Shown here: positions 7,201 to 12,192 of the stretch, one piece after another
Numbering within the stretch: the stretch's first letter is position 1
How the letters are laid out: every line of letters starts with the position of its first letter
DNA from: Planctomycetota bacterium
GTDB lineage: Bacteria > Planctomycetota > PUPC01 > JABMSA01 > JAUWKK01
Assembly: GCA_030614245.1 (NCBI GenBank)
Contig: JAUWKK010000024.1
Span: 1 to 14,466, forward strand
Direction of reading: 5' to 3'
Length of the DNA: 14,466 nt
Notes under the pieces: model-generated
Database searches by the model: none
The model's input: only the letters and a program-made list of their open reading frames with translations
Told to the model about the DNA's origin: nothing
Translations under genes and position numbers: made by a program

Positions 7201-8372
7201 GTCTGCCAGGAGACCTTCGCTTTGCCGTTATTGCCGGGGAGATCGACGGCTTTAAGCAGCGGGCCGTCGTTAATGTATAACCGAGAACCCGCCTTGATCT
7301 GCAACTTGCCTTCGGTCTTCAGGCTCCACAGTTCGGTCGTTCTCCAGGGACTGCACCCGCGAGGGCGCTTCTCTTTCGTCGGCTCGATGGTGGCTCCCGG
7401 GACATTCAGAGCGCGAATATTGTGCCCGTCGCTGGTATATAGGGCCTCGGGGGCGGAGATAGGCTCGGGCAGCGTAACGTTGTGGCGGCTGCCGTCGGCG
7501 AGATCGAAAACCGTGCCGGAGTTGAAGAAGAAGGAGTCGGTGGCGACGACGCGATGGCTACCGCGTTTGCCGTTCGCTGCCAGGTGGTAATAAAGGAACT
7601 TGCCCGTGTGCAACTCGAAGACGGCCGGCACAGAGCGTCCTCCGGGGACGATGAGCCTGTCGCCGGCAACGGCGAGGGCTCCCTGCGGCGCTACTGCGGC
7701 AAAAGCCGGGCTATCGTGCGGCTGGTTCATGTAGATCGCACCGGTGCTGTCATTCGTCCAGATAACGCGGCCTGTCGCGGCGTCCAGGGCGTAGATGAAC
7801 ACACCCTCGAAGGGCCAGATACCGGCGGCGAAGTAGATCGCATCGCCGGCCAGCACGGGACCGCCTCGGGCCGGCCACGGGGAGATCAGCCGCTCGTTGC
7901 CGAGCACCTTGCGCTCGGATGGCTTGCCGTTGAATTTCCACAGCAGCACCCCGTCGGAAGCCTTCAGGCAGTAAAGATGCCCGTCATCCGACGCGAAGAA
8001 GACTCTGTCTTTCCACGCGATGGGAGCGAAACGCACGGGGCCGTCGGTATAGCAGCGCCAGCGTCGTTTGCCGGTGTCGGTGTCGATGGCGGTGAGGGAG
8101 TCGTTGTGCGACGAGCCGATGAACATCGTCTTGCCGGAGACGACGGGCAGGTAGGCTGCGTCGAACTGCATTCGATCCTGGTCGGGCCAGGCGGGCTTGA
8201 GTGGCGGATAATGCAGCAGCCACTTCAAGTGCAATTCGGCCGGCAGCGAATGCGGCGACGCGGCGCTGCGGGCCGCATCGTATCGCCACGTCGGCCAATC
8301 AGCGGCGGCTTGGCCACCCGAAGAACAAACCGAACAGAACGACAGAATTGCAGCACAGGCATACATTTTCAT
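4269..8372 (-). CDS. Giant exported protein: PQQ-type propeller, methyltransferase-like domain, propeller, malectin-like domain
   Basis: The 1367-residue product begins with a signal-peptide-like stretch (KMYACAAILSFCSV, probable cut after AAA at 22-24). Residues 25-425 hold beta-propeller repeats of the PQQ/BamB type with blade motifs such as ALDAATGRVIW and YCLKASDGVLLW. Residues 460-615 resemble a class I SAM methyltransferase (glycine loop GVGSGG 481-486, IAIDPD 500-505, HRVLRPYGG), though the acidic residue usually two before the glycine loop is alanine. Propeller repeats resume at about 620-1165 (MNRHTGEVLWTY, IDARTGREVW), interrupted by a helical insert at 785-905. Residues 1180-1360 end in a malectin-like sugar-binding fold (TVRLHFAEP, RVFSV, VLKDFDI). 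Residues 430-453 are an inserted 72-bp repeat. I chose ATG 8372 because the signal peptide then starts cleanly; a TTG at 8393 is possible. It is the last gene of the operon. The substrate is unknown. Confidence 0.85.
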   Translation of the reverse strand: MKMYACAAILSFCSVCSSGGQAAADWPTWRYDAARSAASPHSLPAELHLKWLLHYPPLKPAWPDQDRMQFDAAYLPVVSGKTMFIGSSHNDSLTAIDTDTGKRRWRCYTDGPVRFAPIAWKDRVFFASDDGHLYCLKASDGVLLWKFNGKPSERKVLGNERLISPWPARGGPVLAGDAIYFAAGIWPFEGVFIYALDAATGRVIWTNDSTGAIYMNQPHDSPAFAAVAPQGALAVAGDRLIVPGGRSVPAVFELHTGKFLYYHLAANGKRGSHRVVATDSFFFNSGTVFDLADGSRHNVTLPEPISAPEALYTSDGHNIRALNVPGATIEPTKEKRPRGCSPWRTTELWSLKTEGKLQIKAGSRLYINDGPLLKAVDLPGNNGKAKVSWQTMIAGTPANMLAADGKLIVVTLEGTIYCFGEKPATARMPGWHVQAELGRGANTANRSRLTVPRSGRNQWAATAGAILKQTGVTEGYCVALGVGSGGLVEEIARQSKLHVIAIDPDAKKVTTVRRRLDALGLYGHRVAVYVGDPLGFRLSPYLASLIVSEDPAAAGRPATAAFVREVHRVLRPYGGVACLPMSKDRHEAFAASIARANFPNAEVKRAGGFTLLTRAGPLPGSADWTHQYADAANSVVSKDKLVQAPLGLLWFGGSSNEKILPRHGHGPSPQVAGGRLFIEGPDIIRAKDVYTGRVLWEADLEGIGTYYDYTSHQPGANSLGSNYVSLADGIYVAHGDVGLRLAPATGRKLAEFRLPPADGETARPKWGYIGVWEDILLAGAQPLRFWAPDFTVDEFKKWKDGDLARLANSIKALKNFRYVQKKKGQNDRHFIAVNFNRLLTRDDITVHISDAVNAMAARLGGQAGNKSIAGLRKRIADHIKARRGPLAHDIKLTELNRNLLRCYYSALPKIPKRPKIGGKGLDYTASKRLVAMNRHTGEVLWTYTARHSLRHNAIVMGAGKVFCIDRLPAAAAGRIKRRGGDPDAGARVIAIDARTGREVWSTGRNVFGTWLGYSEKHDLLLQAGRSSRDMVADEAGERMIVCRGVDGGVLWDKSVKYSGPCMLHNETIITQGFALDLLSGETRMRKHPLSGTEVPWTFVRNYGCDTAVASEHLLTFRSAAAGYFDLKADGGTGTFGGFRSSCTSNLIAANGVLSAPDYTRTCVCSYQNQCSVALVHTPETPTWTFNRIKWPEERVQQIGINLGAPGDREADNGTLWLEYPATGGPSPKLPIAVSPANTKTFRLHPWRITGNLNWVAASGMKGLSSFVITIDRDPATKHLCTVRLHFAEPDRVGGGERVFSVSLQGKQVLKDFDIVRAAGRLNRRAVVREFKGVEIAADLKVSMIPSKGTALLCGIEIVSEQAVTGKQ
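5789..5804. repeat. Short GC-rich palindrome within the giant propeller gene
   Basis: GCCCGCC-GA-GGCGGGC forms a 7-bp stem with a 2-nt loop and encodes part of AARLGGQAG (about residues 856-864) in the helical insert. It could be chance in GC-rich coding DNA or a small inserted palindrome. Confidence 0.4.
7014..7085 (-). repeat. 72-bp palindromic element, copy A (in frame, inside a CDS)
   Basis: Read on the minus strand the element starts GGGTGGCACG (7085-7076) and ends with CGTGCCACGC (7023-7014). It occupies exactly 24 codons, residues 430-453 of the giant propeller protein, opening with GWH and ending with VPR. It sits in the linker between the first propeller and the methyltransferase-like domain. 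Copy B at 10552-10623 agrees at 63 of 72 positions without gaps. Outer arms, an 11-bp hairpin with a 3-nt loop and a second hairpin account for nearly all bases. The ends suggest an inserted unit; no target duplication is evident. Confidence 0.85.
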
Positions 8373-8401
8373 CGCGGTTGAATAGTCCTTCAATGTAAGT
8401 A

Positions 8402-9109
8402 TCAGCCCGCCGTCGGCGGTAGGGGCGGTTCGCGAACCGCCTTTACATCGTCGAGCAGCTTGCCGCTATCCATCTGCACGATTCGTCCGGCGGCTCCGGC
8501 GGTTTCGACGTCGTGAGTTACCAGCAGGACGACTCCCCCTTCCGCCGCAAACTCAGCCAGCGAGCCGAGTACGGTCTGGGAATTGACGCTGTCGAGATTC
8601 CCGGTCGGCTCGTCCGCCAGCAGCATCCTGGGCCTGTTGAGCAATGCTCGCGCCAGCGCGACTCGCTGGCGCTCGCCGGTGCTCAGTTCGGAGGGCACGT
8701 GGTGCGCGCGCCCGGTCATGCCGAAGCGTTCGATCAATTCCATCGTCCGCTCGAGCGCATCGCGCGACGGCAAGGCAAGCGACGGCGCGAGCACGTTGTC
8801 TATCACGTTCAGATACGGGATGAGATGAAACTGCTGGAAGACGAATCCGATCTCCGCCGCGCGGAAGCAGGCACGCTTCTCGGGAGAAAGCCCATAGGGG
8901 TTCGTCCCGTCAATCGCCACATCTCCGTCGTCAGGATCGAGCAGGCCGCCGGCCGTGAGCAGCAGGGTCGTTTTGCCGCAGCCGCTGGGGCCCTGTACCG
9001 CGACGAATTCGCCGGCCGAGACCTGCATCGACAGCCCGTCCAACGCTCGGACCGGGCCGTCCGGGCCGGAATACGTCTTACCAAGGTTGCGAATACCAAG
9101 CATACTCAT
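8402..9109 (-). CDS. ABC transporter ATP-binding protein (LolD/MacB type)
   Basis: This 235-residue protein is the nucleotide-binding subunit that powers the permease encoded just upstream. It shows Walker A GPSGCGKTT (40-48), the Q-loop in FVFQQFHLIPYLN (89-101), the signature LSTGERQR (142-149, a variant of LSGGQ), Walker B with RMLLADEPTGNLD (161-173) and the switch histidine in VTHD (197-200). FQQFHLIP and DEPTGNLD are characteristic of the LolD/MacB/FtsE branch. Start ATG 9109 is chosen because AGGGGG stands about 7 nt upstream and the frame would otherwise overlap the permease; ATG 9103 is an alternative. The gap to the permease is 25 bp and to the propeller gene 29 bp. The last dozen residues (AVREPPLPPTAG) derive largely from a palindromic repeat. 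Substrate class is probably lipoprotein or envelope material, by family inference. Confidence 0.93.
   Translation of the reverse strand: MSMLGIRNLGKTYSGPDGPVRALDGLSMQVSAGEFVAVQGPSGCGKTTLLLTAGGLLDPDDGDVAIDGTNPYGLSPEKRACFRAAEIGFVFQQFHLIPYLNVIDNVLAPSLALPSRDALERTMELIERFGMTGRAHHVPSELSTGERQRVALARALLNRPRMLLADEPTGNLDSVNSQTVLGSLAEFAAEGGVVLLVTHDVETAGAAGRIVQMDSGKLLDDVKAVREPPLPPTAG
8424..8441. repeat. 18-bp perfect palindrome at the 3' end of the ABC ATPase gene
   Basis: GGCGGTTCGCGAACCGCC is its own reverse complement and lies within the last codons of the ATPase gene, encoding part of AVREPPLP. As far as I recall, a similar flanked motif is dispersed in several bacterial phyla, usually in spacers. Here it has extended or replaced the C-terminus beyond the conserved domain. 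It may also act as a hairpin in the operon mRNA between the ATPase and propeller genes. Confidence 0.7.
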
Positions 9110-9134
9110 CTCACAACCCCCTGCCGGGTGACCC

Positions 9135-10415
9135 CTATTCCTGCTGCAACACAACGGCTGGATCCTGCCCGGCAGCAATCATAGCCGGAATGAAACCGGC
9201 CAACCCGGAGAGCACCGGCGCGATCACCAGAACGAGCGCGAGCAATATCGGATCGAATAACGCTGCGGCTATGCGGGTATGCTCGACGACCTGGCCGGAG
9301 ACGGCGCCGATCAGGAAGCCGCCCGCGTAACCGATGACTGCGCCGGCCAGCCCCGTCAGGCACGATTTGACGAGGAATATCGCAAAGATGTCTCTCGATC
9401 TCACGCCGAGCGCGCGCAGGATGCCGATTTCGGATCGGCGTTCTCGAACGTTGCCGAACGCGAGCAGGCCGATCCACACGATGCCGCCTACGGTGACGAC
9501 CGGGACGAGCAGCGCCGCGAAGGCCTCGCGTGCCCGCCGCAGCTTCAGCCTGTTCTTCTTCTCGGCTTCGATGGCGTTCCTGGCGGCGGTTTCGGCCCGT
9601 GTGCGGGCCTCCGCACGGGTGAGAGCCTTCGACGCCTTCTCTTTTATCTGGACCTTGTTCTCGAGGATCCCGGCGATCTCCTCCCGCACTTTCGGGAGGC
9701 CCGTCCACGCACAGCGGCATTCCAACGCGAGGATGGCGTTGATCAGCCCCTTCCTGCCGAGCAGTTCCTGGGCCGTCCCCAGATCGATCCACGCAGTGAT
9801 GTCGTCCCTGGTGCCGCGTTCCTCGTGGCATTCGCCGACGGTGAACTCGCGGCCCATGAACTTCACCTTGCTGCCGGGCTTCAGAGCCAGCGAGCGATGC
9901 AATTCATATCCCAGCACGATAGTTCCGGGCGGGACGGCTTCGATGATCGGCTTCTTGGGGTCGCGATGGACGAGCGGCACCTCGCCGCGCGTGCCGATCA
10001 GTATGATCTTGCGGCGATGCTCGGGCCATTCGGCTTTCTGCTCGAGCATGGGCAGCAGGTGCCGCACGGTTACGATGCGCGAGTCGGCAAGTTTGTGGAC
10101 GTAATCCTCGGGCATGAACTCCGAGGCATAGCCTTCGGAGTAAAAATCGCTCAGGTTCTGCTCCTTCGGCAGGATGAGGATATTGAACCCGAGCTTCTTC
10201 ATTATCTTCCTGTAATCGTCTTCGAGCCGCTTCATCTCGGCTTCGGTCTGGGCCTGCTTGCGGGCGATCACCATCTCGGTGCGGAGATCGTGCCCGTGCA
10301 GCAAGGTCAGTTCGGCCACGAGGCAGCCGACCGCGACGAGCACGGAGAGGCACCCCAGGCCGAAGTTGAGCTTGCGATACAAAATCTCTCGGGTTACCAG
10401 ATGCCAGACGTTCAA
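9135..10415 (-). CDS. ABC transporter permease, MacB/FtsX family
   Basis: The 426-residue protein is an inner-membrane permease with the MacB/FtsX (type VII ABC) plan: one N-terminal membrane helix (about 17-37), a large extracytoplasmic part starting with a short coiled coil (about 46-75, rich in A, E, K and R), then three membrane helices (about 299-320, 345-375, 388-412). The conserved loop RERRSEIGILRALGVRSRDI (324-343) after the second helix is diagnostic of the FtsX domain. A second charged helical stretch (about 255-297) leads back to the membrane. The start is TTG 10415: AAAGG lies about 6 nt upstream and the stop of the preceding gene is 4 bp away. Such permeases transmit mechanical work to periplasmic partners or extract lipoproteins rather than moving substrates across the bilayer; that role is inferred here. 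Confidence 0.9.
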   Translation of the reverse strand: MNVWHLVTREILYRKLNFGLGCLSVLVAVGCLVAELTLLHGHDLRTEMVIARKQAQTEAEMKRLEDDYRKIMKKLGFNILILPKEQNLSDFYSEGYASEFMPEDYVHKLADSRIVTVRHLLPMLEQKAEWPEHRRKIILIGTRGEVPLVHRDPKKPIIEAVPPGTIVLGYELHRSLALKPGSKVKFMGREFTVGECHEERGTRDDITAWIDLGTAQELLGRKGLINAILALECRCAWTGLPKVREEIAGILENKVQIKEKASKALTRAEARTRAETAARNAIEAEKKNRLKLRRAREAFAALLVPVVTVGGIVWIGLLAFGNVRERRSEIGILRALGVRSRDIFAIFLVKSCLTGLAGAVIGYAGGFLIGAVSGQVVEHTRIAAALFDPILLALVLVIAPVLSGLAGFIPAMIAAGQDPAVVLQQE

Positions 10416-10419
10416 GATG

Positions 10420-11622
10420 CTACCTTTGTCTTCCGAACAAAATCAGCCCGGCTGCGGCCAGGACGATGACCCCCACGCCGATGGCGAGCAGCATGTTTCT
10501 CAAGAGAGGAGCCGTTGTCGGGGCGGGCAAAGGCTCTTCCGGCCGAGCGACGGGTGGCACGTTCAAGCGAAGCTTGGACGTGGACCGAACACGGCCAACG
10601 CAAGGCCGTTGACCGTGCCACCCGCCTACGGCAGTTTCGTCGGCAAAATCGGACAGGCCCATCAGCGGCGGGAGTTCATCCACCGCGACCAGCCCGCCTT
10701 CGAGCGAGGCATCCCAGTCGGCACGCATCAGCAGATCTATGCCGGGGTTGAGTTCCTTGACCATGCACGAACAGCGCCCGACGAGAAACGCGCAGGCCTC
10801 TTCAACATTGTCCCTGTTGATGCCCTTGCCCACGAGCGCGTAAAGCGCGCGGCCGCGACCGAAGACGGGAAACACCATCGGCTCGTCGAACTCCGAGAGG
10901 TCGTCCTCGCTGCGCAGCAGCATGTTTACGAATACCTGCTCGGCGGGAATCTTGCGGGAGACTCTAAATATCGAGAACTTCAGTTTCAGCCCGGCAGGCG
11001 GGTCGGGCACGCCTCCAAAGCCGTAGATGCTCCGATCGGGCAGGTGCAGGGTCTCGAGCGCCTCGTCGAGCAGTTTTTGCAGCTTCTTCGCGGCCGCGTC
11101 ATCCCGCTCTCGTTTGCCGCATTCGAGCATCCCCCCGCCAGCGGTCTCGCCTTCGATGATGCGCTTCATAACCTGTCGGCGTGCAGGGGAATCGACAATT
11201 GAGGTCGCGGTCGAGGCCGTTAGCCGCCCGGCCCAGACGTCGCCCAATGCCTGCGAGCGCAGCGGATAGCGCACGACCACCCACGGCGGCTCGGCTCCCG
11301 GCTGAGCTTCCCACAACTTCTGCGTATCGGCGTCGAGTTCTTTGGAGATATCAATCGTCCGCAGCGAGAAGTTGGCCGGCGGCGTTTCACATTCTTCAGC
11401 CTGCCTGAGCCATTTTATCACCGCGAGGTCGCCGCCGGCGAGTGGCCCGCTATGAAAGACGACGACTTCGTACGCGTCCGCCGGCCAGCGTTCGAGTGCA
11501 TAACGAAAGACGGGCACAGAGCATGCGCACGCCGAGGGCGCCGCTATCGACACCAGGACGGTTATCAGGCCCGCCACAGCGGGCAGGCATGCAGCCATCA
11601 GATTCGCTCGGCGGAGCGCCAT
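10420..11622 (-). CDS. Unrecognised exported protein with C-terminal membrane anchor; first gene of the ABC operon
   Basis: I do not recognise a named family. The 400-residue product has an N-terminal signal-like segment (about 8-30) running into SACACSVPVFRYALERWP, a large globular region (about 35-330) including YEVVVFHSGPL and two nearby cysteines (CSC, 284-286), a Pro-rich linker, and one C-terminal helix (about 376-397) ending in FGRQR. Topology: mostly outside the cytoplasm, held by the C-terminal helix. Residues 334-357 are encoded by the inserted 72-bp element and fall in the linker before the anchor, so the fold should be unaffected. ATG 11622 has GGAAGGTGAG directly upstream. The gene ends 4 bp before the permease, so it is probably translated with it and may be the extracytoplasmic partner of the transporter. 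Confidence 0.8.
   Translation of the reverse strand: MALRRANLMAACLPAVAGLITVLVSIAAPSACACSVPVFRYALERWPADAYEVVVFHSGPLAGGDLAVIKWLRQAEECETPPANFSLRTIDISKELDADTQKLWEAQPGAEPPWVVVRYPLRSQALGDVWAGRLTASTATSIVDSPARRQVMKRIIEGETAGGGMLECGKRERDDAAAKKLQKLLDEALETLHLPDRSIYGFGGVPDPPAGLKLKFSIFRVSRKIPAEQVFVNMLLRSEDDLSEFDEPMVFPVFGRGRALYALVGKGINRDNVEEACAFLVGRCSCMVKELNPGIDLLMRADWDASLEGGLVAVDELPPLMGLSDFADETAVGGWHGQRPCVGRVRSTSKLRLNVPPVARPEEPLPAPTTAPLLRNMLLAIGVGVIVLAAAGLILFGRQR
10552..10623 (+). repeat. 72-bp palindromic element, copy B (in frame, inside a CDS)
   Basis: On the plus strand it begins GGGTGGCACG (10552-10561) and ends CGTGCCACCC (10614-10623), a perfect 10-bp terminal inverted repeat. Internal stems are CACGTTCAAGC / GCTTGGACGTG (first hairpin, loop GAA) and CACGGCCAAC / GTTGACCGTG (second hairpin, one mismatch). 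The host gene is read from the opposite strand, so this copy is inverted relative to its gene compared with copy A; it still contributes 24 codons in phase (residues 334-357) without a stop. A short CCCGCCTACGGCAG motif overlaps its right end. Confidence 0.85.
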
Positions 11623-11663
11623 ATCTCACCTTCCGGCACAAAAGGCAGCTTGCGCCTCATCCT

Positions 11664-11692
11664 CTTATATCATAACACCGGAGCGTTGACAA
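11664..11692 (-). promoter_or_regulatory. Sigma70-type promoter of the four-gene ABC operon
   Basis: On the minus strand TTGTCA (11687-11692) and TATAAG (11664-11669) are 17 bp apart, each matching its consensus at five of six positions. The start of transcription would fall near 11657, giving a leader of about 35 nt before ATG 11622. No operator was recognised. Confidence 0.65.
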
Positions 11693-11832
11693 TAGTCGCA
11701 GCGATTTGAGAGCGGATTTCGTTATTCGGCGCCGCTTGTAATGAGCGAAGTTGCGGCACGTCGAAGAAGTATCTTCCCCGCAGGCCTTTAGAGTATCCGC
11801 TTGACGCGGGGATGGAACCACAGATTAACACA

Positions 11833-11851
11833 CCCGCCTGCCTATGGCAGG
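11833..11851 (+). repeat. 19-bp palindromic insert splitting a direct repeat
   Basis: CCCGCCTGCCTATGGCAGG, with core CCTGCC-TAT-GGCAGG, stands between AGATTAACACA and GATAAACACAGATAAG. Taking out exactly these 19 bp restores a continuous AGAT(T/A)AACAC repeat. Related motifs occur near 157-182 and, inverted, near 11935-11948. Confidence 0.6.
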
Positions 11852-11954
11852 GATAAACACAGATAAGATCGTCGGACTGTCGAGATGGTACTTGAGTATG
11901 GCGTCTATAGAATCCCGGCTTGTAGCCCCGTAGGCCACGCCATAGGCAGGCCGG

Positions 11955-11989
11955 CATGGCCAACCCAAGGACGGTTGACAGTGGCACCC
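11955..11989 (+). repeat. Degenerate half copy of the 72-bp element
   Basis: The stretch from CATGGCCAAC through GGTTGAC to GGCACCC follows positions 39-72 of copy B with one inserted base and about five substitutions. The left arm is absent. It is in a spacer, where loss of the reading frame would carry no cost. Confidence 0.55.
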
Positions 11990-12026
11990 AGCCGCGGATT
12001 GCAGCCCCGCAAGGGGCGAATTAGAA

Positions 12027-12109
12027 CAGCCCACGGCAACGCCGTGGGTATAGTTGATGAGTGAAATCCCAGCCCTGAAGGGGCGGAATAGCGCTGGAAA
12101 TCGGCAGGC
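12027..12109 (+). repeat. 83-bp dispersed repeat, copy 2
   Basis: This is the partner of 66-148, same orientation, 75 of 83 bases identical. It continues without interruption into TGGAAAGCC-TGCCCCACG (12110-12126), where copy 1 carries extra bases, so it is the simpler of the two copies. Confidence 0.75.
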
Positions 12110-12150
12110 TGGAAAGCCTGCCCCACGAAGAGATGCTGCTCTTGCATGGC

Positions 12151-12164
12151 GGTGGCTTGCCACC
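12151..12164 (-). terminator. Hairpin downstream of mutS2, possible terminator
   Basis: GGTGGC-TT-GCCACC forms a 6-bp stem about 30 bp past the mutS2 stop codon. There is no T-tract, and the motif looks like a dispersed repeat, so a role in ending the mutS2 transcript is only possible. Confidence 0.25.
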
Positions 12165-12192
12165 CCAACCCTCATGATGCGGGCAGGCGGGG

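Larger units (their letters stand above)
11693..12192. repeat. Gene-free repeat nest between the ABC operon and mutS2
   Basis: I find no credible gene in these 500 bp; open frames here are assembled from repeats. Recognisable pieces are an AGATAAACAC-type direct repeat (about 11820-11867) split by a 19-bp palindromic insert, the inverted form of the same small palindrome near 11935-11948, a degenerate right half of the 72-bp element (11955-11989), GCCCCGCAAGGGGCG (12004-12018), the 83-bp repeat (12027-12109), the box GCCTGCCCCACG (12115-12126) and the hairpin GGTGGC-TT-GCCACC (12151-12164). Confidence 0.75.

Noticed and set aside
7014..10623. Transposon ends around the operon
   Set aside because: The two 72-bp copies lie inverted to each other as terminal repeats might, but each is internally palindromic, lies within a gene in frame, and no transposase is encoded between them.
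11670..11987. 105-codon open frame on the minus strand upstream of the ABC operon
   Set aside because: It runs through several dispersed repeats and overlaps the operon promoter; no domain is visible.
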